64,000 bases of DNA from Brevibacillus migulae (lineage in GTDB: Bacteria; Bacillota; Bacilli; Brevibacillales; Brevibacillaceae), in NCBI RefSeq assembly GCF_004521915.1, contig NZ_SDKD01000002.1, forward strand, positions 124,862 through 188,861, in the 5' to 3' direction. The notes beneath the pieces were generated by a model. It did no database searches. It saw nothing but the letters and a program-made list of their open reading frames with translations, and was not told the DNA's origin. Positions 15,144-24,470 of this stretch are shown in pieces; the first letter of the stretch is position 1; each line of letters begins with the position of its first letter. Both the position numbers and the translations under genes were made by a program.

Positions 15144-15191
15144 GTACGATACGTATTTGATATAAAGGCAATACTTGGAGGAGGTCAGAGA

Positions 15192-15941
15192 GTGAATCAG
15201 GTAATAGACACCATACTAAGCCATCGCTCGGTCCGGAAATTTGAGGACAAGCCGCTTACAAACGAACAGATTGAGCAAATCATACGCAGTGCGCAGGCGG
15301 CATCCACCTCCAGCTTCATACAGGCTTATTCCATCATTGGCGTAACAGATGCAGCGAAGAAGGCGCGGCTGGCCGAGCTTGCCGGAAATCAGACCTATGT
15401 TGCCCAAAACGGACATTTCCTTATTTTTTGTGCCGACCTGTATCGCCACGAAATCATTGGAGAGCTGGAAGAAAAAGAAGTGCTCGACTCCATTGAAAGT
15501 ACAGAAAAATTCATGGTTGCCATCATTGACGCCGCCCTGGCCGCCCAAAACGCAGCGATCGCCGCTGAATCCATGGGATTGGGCATCTGTTATATCGGCG
15601 GGATCCGCAATCAATTGGAGGAAGTAAAGAAGCTATTACATACGCCCGAACGTGTCCTACCGTTATTCGGCATGGCGATCGGGTATCCGCTTGAAAATAA
15701 CGAGACAAAACCCCGCTTGCCTCTCCATCACGTCTACCACGAAAATCAGTATCAGGATAATAAAGACGAATACATCCGCCAATTGAACAGCTATAACGAT
15801 ACGGTCTCCCGATACTACGAGCAAAGGACGGCTGGAAAGCGCCGGGATCGATGGACGGAGCAAATGGCGAGTATGCTGGAGAAAAAAAGCAGAATGTACA
15901 TGAAAGAGTTTGTCCAGCAAAATAAAATGGACCTAAAATAA
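15192..15941 (+). CDS. nfrA: NADPH-dependent flavin nitroreductase/FMN oxidoreductase
   Basis: A 249-residue protein, the same length as B. subtilis NfrA. GTG 15192 follows GGAGGAGGT; the longer frame to 15102 would run into the terminator. Family features are SHRSVRKFEDKPL, SAQAASTSSFIQAYSIIGV, NGHFLIFCADLYRH, AALAAQNAAIAAESMGLGICYIGGIRN and VLPLFGMAIGYP, which bind FMN and NADPH. NfrA/NfsA enzymes reduce flavins and nitro compounds and are stress-induced. The in vivo substrate is not defined by sequence. Confidence 0.93.
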   Translation: MNQVIDTILSHRSVRKFEDKPLTNEQIEQIIRSAQAASTSSFIQAYSIIGVTDAAKKARLAELAGNQTYVAQNGHFLIFCADLYRHEIIGELEEKEVLDSIESTEKFMVAIIDAALAAQNAAIAAESMGLGICYIGGIRNQLEEVKKLLHTPERVLPLFGMAIGYPLENNETKPRLPLHHVYHENQYQDNKDEYIRQLNSYNDTVSRYYEQRTAGKRRDRWTEQMASMLEKKSRMYMKEFVQQNKMDLK

Positions 15942-16006
15942 CGAGGGGTTCGAAATCGCATTACGAAAACGAAATGATAGGCTAAAGAGAGTAGGAGGGG
16001 AATCGT

Positions 16007-17002
16007 ATGGTACGCTTTGGCGTTATTGGCACCAACTGGATTACGGAAGAAATGCTCCGGGCGGGGCAGGAAGTGAGTTCATTTCAGTTCACCGCGGTCT
16101 ATTCCCGGACAGCAGATAGAGCAGCGGAATTTGCCCAGAAGTTTGGCGTTTCCACGATCTTTACCGATCTCACCGAAATGGCGCAAAGCGAGGAAGTAGA
16201 TGCGGTATACATAGCCAGCCCCAATTCGCTGCATGCACAGCAGGCCATTACGCTGATGAATCATGGCAAGCATGTGCTGTGCGAAAAGCCGATGGCCTCC
16301 AATGCGCGAGAAGCGAAAGAGATGATAGAGGCGGCAAGACGCAATGGCGTTGTCTTCATGGAAGCCTTAAAGTCTACACTCTTGCCGAATTTTGCTGCCA
16401 TCCGTGAAAACCTGCCGAAAATTGGTGAGATTCGCCGTTATTTTGCAAGCTATTGTCAATATTCATCCCGCTATGATGCCTATAAGGCCGGTACGGTCTT
16501 AAATGCCTTTAAACCCGAGTTTTCCAATGGCGCGTTAATGGATCTCGGCGTGTATTGCCTGTATCCGCTTGTAGTCCTGTTCGGCAAGCCGGAGCGCATC
16601 AGCGCACATGCGATGATGCTGGAATCGGGAGTCGATGGAGAAGGGAGCATTCTCCTATCTTATCAGGGGAAAGATGCGGTGATCATGTACTCGAAGATCA
16701 CGAATTCGGACTTGCCTGCGGAAATTCAAGGGGAGCAAGGTACCATGGTGATTGATCGGATCAGCAACCCGCAACATGTCCAGATCCGTTATCGTGACGG
16801 CCGGGTTGAGGATGTGTCAGTCGCTCAGGAGAAGCATTCGATGTCCTATGAATTGGCGGAGTTTGTCGGGCTGATCGAAAATCGCAAGCAGCAGTCCGAG
16901 ATCAATTCCCATGAAAATTCTTTGGTTACGTTGGAAATCATGGATGAGGCCCGAAAACAGATCGGTCTGGTGTATCCCAACGACAAACCCCTTTCCCGTT
17001 AA
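16007..17002 (+). CDS. Gfo/Idh/MocA-family NAD(P)-dependent oxidoreductase
   Basis: A 331-residue protein after GTAGGAGGGG. The N-terminal Rossmann fold opens with FGVIGTNWIT, and the family hallmark GKHVLCEKPMASN lies near residue 90-100, with the Lys of EKP as catalytic residue. The C-terminal alpha/beta domain contains GALMDLGVYCLYPLVVLFG, typical of the family's substrate-binding domain. Substrates are usually sugars, inositols or dihydrodiols; none can be assigned. Monocistronic, with a terminator that overlaps its stop codon. Confidence 0.93.
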   Translation: MVRFGVIGTNWITEEMLRAGQEVSSFQFTAVYSRTADRAAEFAQKFGVSTIFTDLTEMAQSEEVDAVYIASPNSLHAQQAITLMNHGKHVLCEKPMASNAREAKEMIEAARRNGVVFMEALKSTLLPNFAAIRENLPKIGEIRRYFASYCQYSSRYDAYKAGTVLNAFKPEFSNGALMDLGVYCLYPLVVLFGKPERISAHAMMLESGVDGEGSILLSYQGKDAVIMYSKITNSDLPAEIQGEQGTMVIDRISNPQHVQIRYRDGRVEDVSVAQEKHSMSYELAEFVGLIENRKQQSEINSHENSLVTLEIMDEARKQIGLVYPNDKPLSR

Positions 17003-17024
17003 CGCGGAAAAGGGGTTTCGTTTT
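16985..17024. terminator. terminator between the Gfo/Idh/MocA gene and small membrane protein
   Basis: AAACCCCTTT pairs with AAAGGGGTTT, with inner CCG/CGG, followed by CGTTTT on the plus strand. It overlaps the stop codon of the plus-strand gene and also serves the convergent minus-strand gene. Confidence 0.75.
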
Positions 17025-17220
17025 AGCTGAGTTGCAGATACGCAAAAAAAGCGAGCAAAAGCAAAAAGGTAATCAAGCCGTATATCAACAGCAGGTTCTT
17101 TGTTCGATGCGTGAAACTGCGATTCTTTCTCTCCTCAGGATTGAGACCGACGAGAAAGGTCAAAATCAGGGCGATGATAACAATGAGTGCGATGGCGATG
17201 AGGAAGGGTATGACTGACAT
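17023..17220 (-). CDS. small two-helix membrane protein, unknown function
   Basis: A 65-residue protein with two predicted transmembrane helices (residues about 3-24 and 44-64) separated by a basic loop NPEERKNRSFTHRTK. The start ATG has GGACGGAG upstream at a slightly long distance. It is not recognised as a named family. It lies downstream of, and on the same strand as, the MocR-type gene, 119 bp away, but a functional link is not evident. Confidence 0.65.
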   Translation of the reverse strand: MSVIPFLIAIALIVIIALILTFLVGLNPEERKNRSFTHRTKNLLLIYGLITFLLLLAFFAYLQLS

Positions 17221-17339
17221 TTTCTTTCTCCGTCCTTTTTTGCAAGATTGGGTAATCGTACATGTTTCATGATAAATGAATCAGGGCCGGGTTGCCTCAT
17301 CCACTGAACGAAATTTTTGCCCATCCACCTGCTCGTCCA

Positions 17340-18779
17340 TTAAGATGTGTGCACATGATCCCATGCATCCGCAAAACGATTGGCCCCTTCATAAATGCTC
17401 CCCTTCTGGACTCGGCCATAGGTCAACCGGACAAATCCTTCTCGGGAGCCCAGCACCCTTCCCGGCATAAAAGTAACCCCGCGTTTCATGCCTTCCCGAA
17501 GCAATTGATATTCATCCATGTTCTCCTGCAGCTTCCCCCAGAGGTGAATGCCGCCGCTCGTATGGAAAAATGCAATCCGATCACCCATTACCCGTTGGAA
17601 AGCGTCCAATACCATTTCTTTTCTTTCTTCCAATTCGTTCCGCAGAGAGTGCAGGTGAGCGTCAAATTCCGCGGAGGCCAAAAATTGGTTGGCCATCCAC
17701 TGTGGCAAAAAGCTTTGTCCGAAATCGATCTGCTGCTTCGCGTCTGCGAGGCGTTCGATCACGGATTCGGGCCCGACCACCCAGCCGATCCGCAAGCCGG
17801 AAGCGACGATTTTGCTTAACGAGCTGATATACAGCACCGTACCATGACGATCCAGCGATTTTAACGTAGGGACAAAATCGCCTTGAAAGGAGGTCAAACT
17901 GTACGGATCGTCTTCCACTACCGGAATTCCATAAGCTGCGGCAATCTCCAGGATACGCAGGCGTCGTTCATAAGAAAGCAGCGAACCGGTAGGATTCTGA
18001 TAGTTGGGGTTTAAAAAAATCATTTTCACCCGATGCTCGCGATGAAGGCGTTCCACGTCATCCGGATTGATGCCCGCATGATCGACAGGGAGCAAAAATG
18101 TCCGCAGCCCGGCCGTTTGAAAAATCGGGAGCGAATAGCAATAAGACGGGTCCTCGATGGCAACGGCATCTCCCGGCTGCAGCAGACATTGCACGATCAG
18201 ATGAATGGCTTGCTGGGCTCCGGAAGTGATCAGGATCGAGGACGAAGTCGATTCAATCTTGCGAAATGTGTGCATGTGAGAAGCAATGGTTTCCCGTAAT
18301 TCAGAATTGCCCTGGATATGCTCGTATCCCCAGGCAAAATGGAAATCATTATGGGCCATCAGGCGCTGCAAGGCTGCATTGGGCACCAAATCTTCCGCTA
18401 ATTCCCCATTGGCGAAATCAATCCAGTCATTGTCCTGCATTTCCTTGCGCATTTGGCGGACAAGCGGGTGGTTGGGCAAAAAGGAGCCTGTCTGCACCAA
18501 ATGCTGCCAATTGGGGATACGCGTATGGGACAGTCCCCAGATATCCGCGCTCACGATCGTTCCGGTACCGTGCTTGCTCTCAATGAGTCCAGCTGCCCGC
18601 AGTTCATCGTAAGCGGCTACGATCGTCGAGCGATTGACCTTCAACTCTCTGGCGAGGGAACGCTCGGAAGGCAGCTTGCTGCCGGCAGGATATTCGCCGG
18701 TGGAGATGCGCTGTTCCATGTATTTGGCGATTTGTATGTAGATGGGTGTATGTGCGTGGCGATCGGGTTTCCACCCCAT
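17340..18779 (-). CDS. MocR/GabR-type PLP-dependent transcriptional regulator
   Basis: A 479-residue fusion of an N-terminal GntR winged-helix domain (residues 10-75, with SKLPSERSLARELKVNRSTI) and a C-terminal class I aminotransferase-like domain. The PLP Lys is in SSLSKIVASG, and the Asn/Asp/Tyr pocket is suggested by NPNYQNPTG and VVEDDPYS. MocR regulators sense PLP-amino-acid adducts; B. subtilis GabR, for example, activates GABA catabolism. It is divergently transcribed from an aldehyde dehydrogenase/glutamine-synthetase-like operon 180 bp away, which it probably controls. ATG follows ACAGGAGG. Confidence 0.95.
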   Translation of the reverse strand: MGWKPDRHAHTPIYIQIAKYMEQRISTGEYPAGSKLPSERSLARELKVNRSTIVAAYDELRAAGLIESKHGTGTIVSADIWGLSHTRIPNWQHLVQTGSFLPNHPLVRQMRKEMQDNDWIDFANGELAEDLVPNAALQRLMAHNDFHFAWGYEHIQGNSELRETIASHMHTFRKIESTSSSILITSGAQQAIHLIVQCLLQPGDAVAIEDPSYCYSLPIFQTAGLRTFLLPVDHAGINPDDVERLHREHRVKMIFLNPNYQNPTGSLLSYERRLRILEIAAAYGIPVVEDDPYSLTSFQGDFVPTLKSLDRHGTVLYISSLSKIVASGLRIGWVVGPESVIERLADAKQQIDFGQSFLPQWMANQFLASAEFDAHLHSLRNELEERKEMVLDAFQRVMGDRIAFFHTSGGIHLWGKLQENMDEYQLLREGMKRGVTFMPGRVLGSREGFVRLTYGRVQKGSIYEGANRFADAWDHVHTS

Positions 18780-18960
18780 GGAGAACCTCCTGTAGAATGA
18801 AAAATCTCTCTATGTCAGTAATGATAGCACATCGAATCCGGGGAAAGCGAAAAGATCCCTCGTTCCAGTTTCGGGAAAGGCATAGACGAAATATGGCATA
18901 GCTTGTCAGAAGCTGCCGTAGAATGTAGTAAATCACAAGCTGGGAATGGAGGAGTTTCGC

Positions 18961-20415
18961 TTGAATCATGGGGGAGAAAAACGTTGGGATTATCTCCTGA
19001 TCGGCGGTGAACCTTGTACCCTCGCACAGAAAATCGATGTATGGAATCCGGCTACAGGCAAGCTGGCGGGGCAGGTGCCGAGAGGAGGAGCCAAAGAGAC
19101 GGCGCTGGCTATCGATGCGGCCGCGCGCGCTTTTCCACAATGGGCAAAGCTTCCTGCCAAAGTGCGTTCCGGATACTTGACCGATTGGGCGGAGCGGATT
19201 GAACGCGATGCGAAAAGGCTGGCAGGGCTGCTTACCTTGGAGCAAGGAAAGCCGATCAGCGAGGCCATGGATGAGATTCAGGGCTCGGTGGAATTCATCC
19301 GCTGGTATGCGGAAGAGGGGAAACGCGCCTACGGGGAGCTCATTCCTGGATCCCGGGAGCAGCAGCGAATCATGGTGCTCAAGCAGCCGGTCGGGGTGGT
19401 CGGGATGATTACGCCGTGGAATTATCCAGCCGCGATGGTGGCACGCAAGGCAGCTCCGGCCCTTGCTGCGGGATGTTCGGTTGTCATCAAGCCAGCCAGC
19501 CAAACGCCGCAGATCGCGATCGCACTCATCCATCATCTGGTGGATACGGGGATCCCGGCAGGCGTGGTGAACGTCGTCACCGGTTCCGCAGCAGAAATCG
19601 GGGAGACGATGCTGACCGACCAACGCGTACGGAAAATTTCATTTACCGGCTCCACGGAGGTCGGCAAGGAAATCATGAAAAAAGCGGCGGGTCAAGTGAA
19701 GCGACTGTCGCTGGAATTGGGGGGAAATGCCCCTGTGATCGTGTTTCCCGATGCTGATCTGGCGAAAGCGGCCCAGGCGATTGTCGACAACAAGTTTGAA
19801 AATTGCGGGCAGATGTGCAATGGCATCAACGTGATCTACGCGCATGAATCCATTCTGCCGGAACTGGCGGAGAGAATCACTTCGTTGGTGCGCAGCTTGC
19901 AGGTGGGGCCAGGGACGGAGCAGGGCATCCAGATGGGTCCGCTCATCGATGAGACTGCGGTGTCGCGTGTGGAACGTTTGGTGGCAGATGCCGTAGAGCG
20001 GGGAGCACAGGTGACCACCGGCGGTTACCGACTGGGTGCAGAGGGGCTGGAGCTAGGCCACTTTTATGCGCCCACCGTGCTGACAGGCGTCACCCGAGAG
20101 ATGGCGATTACCCATGAGGAGGTGTTCGGACCAGTCGCCCCCATCGTTTCTTTCCGTACCGAGGAGGAGGTGCTGGCGTGGGCCAATGACACGCCATATG
20201 GGCTCGCGGCTTATTTCTTTACCACCGATGTCAGTCGCGTCTATCGGGTAAGTGAAGCGCTGCAGGCCGGGATGGTGGCGATTAATGGCACTTCGCTGAG
20301 CGTTCCGCAGGCTCCATTTGGCGGGATCAAGGAGAGCGGTACAGGAAGGGAAGGCGGCCATCATGGTTTGGAAGAGTATCTGGAGCTGAAATATGTCTCG
20401 CTAACGCTTCCTTGA
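18961..20415 (+). CDS. NAD(P)-dependent aldehyde dehydrogenase (succinate-semialdehyde dehydrogenase-like)
   Basis: About 484 residues. TTG 18961 is preferred because GGAGGAG (18948-18954) sits 6 nt upstream; ATG 18946 lies before that ribosome binding site. The catalytic Cys is in NCGQMC and the general base Glu in LELGGNAP; the cofactor strand has ITPWNYPAAM and FTGSTEVGKE. Overall character matches GabD-like aldehyde dehydrogenases. It is the first gene of an operon with a glutamine-synthetase-like ligase, an SDR and an APC permease. It probably oxidises an aldehyde derived from an amine or amino acid, perhaps in gamma-glutamylated form. Confidence 0.93.
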   Translation: MNHGGEKRWDYLLIGGEPCTLAQKIDVWNPATGKLAGQVPRGGAKETALAIDAAARAFPQWAKLPAKVRSGYLTDWAERIERDAKRLAGLLTLEQGKPISEAMDEIQGSVEFIRWYAEEGKRAYGELIPGSREQQRIMVLKQPVGVVGMITPWNYPAAMVARKAAPALAAGCSVVIKPASQTPQIAIALIHHLVDTGIPAGVVNVVTGSAAEIGETMLTDQRVRKISFTGSTEVGKEIMKKAAGQVKRLSLELGGNAPVIVFPDADLAKAAQAIVDNKFENCGQMCNGINVIYAHESILPELAERITSLVRSLQVGPGTEQGIQMGPLIDETAVSRVERLVADAVERGAQVTTGGYRLGAEGLELGHFYAPTVLTGVTREMAITHEEVFGPVAPIVSFRTEEEVLAWANDTPYGLAAYFFTTDVSRVYRVSEALQAGMVAINGTSLSVPQAPFGGIKESGTGREGGHHGLEEYLELKYVSLTLP

Positions 20416-20437
20416 GGGGAAAAAGAGGTGACAGACG

Positions 20438-21823
20438 ATGGAGAAAAAAGTGACAGGCATCATCAATGTGGAAGAGCTGGAACGGGCCATGCGGGCAGGA
20501 GAGATCGATACCTTGGTCATCGCGATCATCGATATGCAGGGCCGCTTGATGGGCAAGCGGTTGACAGCGGACTACTGCCTGCGCAGCGGAATGACAAAAG
20601 GAACCCATTTTTGCACGTATCTGCTCGGAACGGATATGGAAATGAATACACCGGGTGGCTATGAGCTGATGAACTGGGAAAGCGGCTATGGCGATTGGCT
20701 GGCGAAGCCGGACTGGAGCACGCTGCGGGTCATTCCCTGGCTGGAAAAGACAGCGCTGGTATTGGCAGATGCAATCGATGAACAGACCGATCAGCTGATC
20801 CCGATCGCACCGCGCAGTGTCCTGAAGAAGCAGCTGCAAAAAGCGGAAGCGCTGGGTTTCCGCTTGTACATGGCAAGCGAGCTGGAGTTTTATCTGTTCC
20901 GCCAAACCTACGAGCAGATCCACCACAACGGTTATACCAATCTACAGGCTGCAGGCCATTACAATGAGGATTACAATTTGCTGCAAGGGACACGCAATGA
21001 GCCGATTTTTCGTAAGATTCGCAATTCGATGGTCGGAGCCGGCATTCCTATCGAGTCCTCCAAAGGGGAGGCTTACACCGGTCAGCATGAGATCAATATG
21101 ATGTACGCCAACGCGTTGACGGCTGCTGATCAACATGTACTGTTCAAGCACGGAGCCAAGGAAATTTGCATGCAGGAAGGCGCCGCAATTACATTCATGG
21201 CGAAGCCTCACCATCGCTGGACAGGTTCAAGCGGTCATCTCCATGTCAGCCTGTGGGACGCAGAAGGGCAAACCAACCTGTTTCACGATCCTGACGCAGA
21301 AACGTACCAGATGTCAGCGATGATGCGCCATTTTTTGGCGGGACTACTGGCTTGCACGCAGGAGTTTGTGCTGTTTTATGCGCCTACGGTAAATGCCTAT
21401 AAGCGCTACGCTCCCGATAGCTGGGCTCCTGTCCATATCGTGTGGAGTCATGATAATCGCACGTCAGGCTTTCGCATTGTAGGTACGGGTAAAAGTCTGC
21501 GCATCGAGTCGCGCATCCCGGGGGCGGACATCAATCCCTATCTTGCCTATTCCGCCATGATTGGCGCAGGACTGTATGGGATTGAGCAGCAGCTGGAGCT
21601 GCCGGATGAGTGGAAGGGCAATGCTTATGCGGCGCGTGGTGTTCCGCGAGTCCCACATTCCTTGTATGAAGCGCTGCGCCTGTGGGAGGAAAGCAGCAAA
21701 GTAAGAGCCGTTTTTGGCGATACCGTCGCCGATCATTATGCCAATATGGCGCGGGTGGAGCAGCAGGCATTTGATACCGTTGTGACCGATTGGGAACGTG
21801 CTCGCTATTTTGAACAAGGCTAA
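20438..21823 (+). CDS. glutamine-synthetase-family ligase (gamma-glutamyl-amine synthetase-like)
   Basis: A 461-residue member of the type I glutamine synthetase fold. It has the N-terminal beta-Grasp (VIAIIDMQGRLMGKRL), a Glu-rich metal motif (ASELEFYLF), GQHEINMMYANAL, AKPHHRWTGSSGHLHVSLW, and RIESRIPGADINPYLAYSAMI. It lacks adenylylation-type features and lies between an aldehyde dehydrogenase and an SDR. This makes it more likely a PuuA-like enzyme that gamma-glutamylates an amine for catabolism than an ammonia-assimilating GlnA. The amine is unknown. The start ATG follows GAGGTG. Confidence 0.93.
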   Translation: MEKKVTGIINVEELERAMRAGEIDTLVIAIIDMQGRLMGKRLTADYCLRSGMTKGTHFCTYLLGTDMEMNTPGGYELMNWESGYGDWLAKPDWSTLRVIPWLEKTALVLADAIDEQTDQLIPIAPRSVLKKQLQKAEALGFRLYMASELEFYLFRQTYEQIHHNGYTNLQAAGHYNEDYNLLQGTRNEPIFRKIRNSMVGAGIPIESSKGEAYTGQHEINMMYANALTAADQHVLFKHGAKEICMQEGAAITFMAKPHHRWTGSSGHLHVSLWDAEGQTNLFHDPDAETYQMSAMMRHFLAGLLACTQEFVLFYAPTVNAYKRYAPDSWAPVHIVWSHDNRTSGFRIVGTGKSLRIESRIPGADINPYLAYSAMIGAGLYGIEQQLELPDEWKGNAYAARGVPRVPHSLYEALRLWEESSKVRAVFGDTVADHYANMARVEQQAFDTVVTDWERARYFEQG

Positions 21824-21842
21824 ACGAACGGGGGAAACCAGG

Positions 21843-22610
21843 ATGCGTTTGCAAGAAAAGGTATGTGTGATCACAGGAGCCGGCAGCGGGATGGGACAGG
21901 AAGCGGCGCGGATGTTTGCAGCCGAGGGGGCAAAAGTCGCGGTATTCGAGGTAAACGAACAAGCGGCGGCGCGTACCGTCGACTTGGTGCGGGAAGCAGG
22001 CGGGGAAGCTGAGCTGTTCCTTTGCGATGTATCGAATGAAGAGAGCGTCAAGCGAGCGGTCAGCGAGACATTGGCTGCGTACGGACGGATCGACGTCCTT
22101 TATAACAATGCCGGTATCATGCCAGCCGAGGATCATTCCGTGATCGACACAGAGGTGGAGGTCTGGGACAAAGTCATGGCGGTCAATGTGCGCGGCATTT
22201 TTCTGATGGGGAAATACATCATACCGGCGATGATCCAGCAGGGAAAAGGCTCGATTATCAATATCGCCTCCTTTGTGGCATTCATGGGCTGCAGTGTGCC
22301 GCAGGATGCGTACACGGCCTCCAAAGGGGCGGTGATTTCCTTGACGCGCTCGCTGGCGATCCAATTCCGCCCCAAAGGGATTCGCAGCAATGCGATTTGC
22401 CCGGGCCCGATTGAGACGCCGCTTTTGACCGAATGGTTGGTCAAGGATGAGGAAGCGAAGCGCATACGCTTGAATCGCCAGCCATCGGGGCGCTTCGGCA
22501 GGCCGGAGGATATCATTCATTGCGCCATTTATCTGGCTTCAGACGAGTCGGATTGGACCAACGGAGCGATTCTCAATGTAGACGGAGGGATTACCTGCAA
22601 CTATTTTTGA
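21843..22610 (+). CDS. short-chain dehydrogenase/reductase (classical SDR)
   Basis: A 255-residue protein with the NAD(P) motif TGAGSGMGQ, NNAGIMPA, catalytic Ser in NIASF, and Tyr-x-x-x-Lys in YTASKGA, then PGPIETPLL and a terminal NVDGGIT. ATG 21843 is preferred because the upstream in-frame start lies within the previous gene. It is 19 bp downstream of the ligase gene, so operonic. In an amine-degradation setting it could oxidise a hydroxyl, but the substrate is not defined. Confidence 0.93.
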   Translation: MRLQEKVCVITGAGSGMGQEAARMFAAEGAKVAVFEVNEQAAARTVDLVREAGGEAELFLCDVSNEESVKRAVSETLAAYGRIDVLYNNAGIMPAEDHSVIDTEVEVWDKVMAVNVRGIFLMGKYIIPAMIQQGKGSIINIASFVAFMGCSVPQDAYTASKGAVISLTRSLAIQFRPKGIRSNAICPGPIETPLLTEWLVKDEEAKRIRLNRQPSGRFGRPEDIIHCAIYLASDESDWTNGAILNVDGGITCNYF

Positions 22611-22628
22611 CGAAAGGAGGGGTCACCG

Positions 22629-22760
22629 ATGATGGTAATGGGCATACTGCTTTTTCTCGTCACTGTCGGAATAGCCATCGCCATTGCCTATCAAGCCAAC
22701 GAAAACGTACGCAAATTTGATGAGGGAGAGCACGAGAGCTTTTTGGGACGGAGGGACTAA
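22629..22760 (+). CDS. 43-residue single-pass membrane protein in the permease operon
   Basis: A short frame beginning with ATG after a strong AAAGGAGG 8 nt upstream. The product starts MMVMGILLFLVTVGIAIAIA, one transmembrane helix, followed by a charged tail ending GRRD. It sits 18 bp downstream of the SDR gene and 23 bp upstream of the permease start. This suggests a small accessory subunit of the transporter, like small subunits seen beside some SSS/APC transporters, but the link is inferred from position only. No family recognised. Confidence 0.7.
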   Translation: MMVMGILLFLVTVGIAIAIAYQANENVRKFDEGEHESFLGRRD

Positions 22761-22783
22761 CCTGGAAAGGAGGTAGAATGCGA

Positions 22784-24313
22784 ATGGAAGCGAACAAACA
22801 AAAGCAAATGCTGGAGGATAAAAAGCATTTGCACCGTTTTGGCTATGCCCAAGAATTGCTGCGTGACATGGGCGGTTTCTCGAATTTTGCCATCTCGTTT
22901 TCGATCATCTCGATCCTGACTGGAGCCGTATCGCTATATGGTCACGGTCTTCTGTATGGCGGACCGGGCATGATGGGCTTTGGATGGACGATCGTCGCCC
23001 TCTTTGTCCTGCTGATCGCGGCATCCATGGCTGAGCTGGCCTCCGCTATCCCCACGGCGGGAGCCCTCTACCACTGGGCCGCCGTTTTGGCCAACAAACG
23101 CTGGGGCTGGTATACGGCTTGGATCAATTTGATCGGGCAGATCGGCATTGTTGCCGGGATTGACTACTCCTTTGCTTTGTTTGCCGATCCGCTGCTGTCA
23201 GGGGTATTTGGCTATACGTCTACAGAGACGACGACCTTGATCGTATTTGCCATCACGCTGCTCCTGCACGGGATTTTCAATCATATCGGCATACGTCTCG
23301 TCGCCCGATTAAATGATTTTTCGGCCTGGTATCATATCGGCGTGGTGGCGGTTCTCGTCATCAGCTTGGCTTTCTTTACCAAGCACGATTTACAGCCCCT
23401 ATCGTATCTTTACCAAGTCGGAGAGACGTTTTCTGACAAACCTTACGCGATCGCGTTTCTAATCGGGCTGCTGCAAGCGCAGTGGACGTTTACCGGCTAT
23501 GACGCCTCCGCTCACACCATCGAGGAGACGATCAATCCGCGAGTCCGTGCAGCCTGGGGAATCTTTTCATCCGTGGCCTTTTCCTTTATTTTTGGTTTCT
23601 TGATGCTCGCTTTCGTCACACTATCGATCAAAGATGCTGGCGCTGCGGCAGGGGCAGGTAATGCCTTCATCTATGTCATCAGCGAAGCGCTCGGCGGCAC
23701 ATTCGGCAATATCGTCCTCTGGCTTGTGACGTTCGCCATGTGGTTCTGCGGGCTGGCATCGATCACTTCGTTTTCCCGCATGATGTATGCCTTCTCCCGT
23801 GACAAGGGGATGCCGGGCAGCCGCCACTGGGCCGAAATCTCCGTCAAATACCGCACGCCGGCGAAAGCGATCTGGCTGGTGGTGATCTTGTCGTTTGCGC
23901 TGGCGTTGTTTGACTACGTGTTAAAAGCGGTAAACCCGGATACGAGCTACACGACGCTGTCCTTCCTGACGGCGGTCAGTGTCGTCGGCCTATATGTCGC
24001 GTATGGCATCCCGCTTTACCTGAAGCTGCGGGCAGAGGCGCGCGGTGATTTTCAAGCGAAGCATTTGGGACCGTGGAATCTGGGAAAATGGAGCAAGCCG
24101 ATCAACATATTGAGCCTGATCTGGATTGTGTTCATCTGCATCGTCATGGTGATCCCTCCTAACCAAAACGCAGGCTATGCCTTGATTGGCATGATGCTCC
24201 TGCTGATGATCATGGACTATGGGTATTATCGCAAGCATTTTCCGGGACCGGAAGCGGCGCTCAACGTCTCGATGGAGCAAATCAAACGGCAGGAAGCAAA
24301 ATTTGAAGAATAG
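22784..24313 (+). CDS. APC-superfamily amino acid/amine permease
   Basis: About 509 residues and 12 predicted transmembrane helices. ATG 22784 lies 9 nt after AAAGGAGGT; ATG 22778 would be only 3 nt away. It has the amino acid/choline transporter family pattern: LLRDMGGFSNFAISFSIISILTG at the N-terminus, a SIPTAGALYHW-like segment in helix 3 (ASAIPTAGALYHWAA) and WTFTGYDASAHTIEET in the sixth helix region. Probably imports the amine or amino acid that the upstream enzymes degrade (GABA-permease-like family). Last gene of the operon; a terminator follows 16 bp after the stop. Confidence 0.93.
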   Translation: MEANKQKQMLEDKKHLHRFGYAQELLRDMGGFSNFAISFSIISILTGAVSLYGHGLLYGGPGMMGFGWTIVALFVLLIAASMAELASAIPTAGALYHWAAVLANKRWGWYTAWINLIGQIGIVAGIDYSFALFADPLLSGVFGYTSTETTTLIVFAITLLLHGIFNHIGIRLVARLNDFSAWYHIGVVAVLVISLAFFTKHDLQPLSYLYQVGETFSDKPYAIAFLIGLLQAQWTFTGYDASAHTIEETINPRVRAAWGIFSSVAFSFIFGFLMLAFVTLSIKDAGAAAGAGNAFIYVISEALGGTFGNIVLWLVTFAMWFCGLASITSFSRMMYAFSRDKGMPGSRHWAEISVKYRTPAKAIWLVVILSFALALFDYVLKAVNPDTSYTTLSFLTAVSVVGLYVAYGIPLYLKLRAEARGDFQAKHLGPWNLGKWSKPINILSLIWIVFICIVMVIPPNQNAGYALIGMMLLLMIMDYGYYRKHFPGPEAALNVSMEQIKRQEAKFEE

Positions 24314-24329
24314 AATGGGCGTACGAACA

Positions 24330-24357
24330 GCAAGGGAGCGTCATCCCTTGCTTTTTT
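24330..24357 (+). terminator. terminator of the amine/permease operon
   Basis: GCAAGGGA (24330-24337) pairs with TCCCTTGC (24344-24351) around a 6-nt loop, followed by TTTTTT. Confidence 0.9.
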
Positions 24358-24470
24358 CGTGAAAGGCTATGCCGTTATGCATGTTTGTTAAGCGAATTGG
24401 CAAATTCTGCATCTTACAGTGCCGAGATGATGTAGAATATGGAAAAAGACAATATATGAGGGGGAACTCG

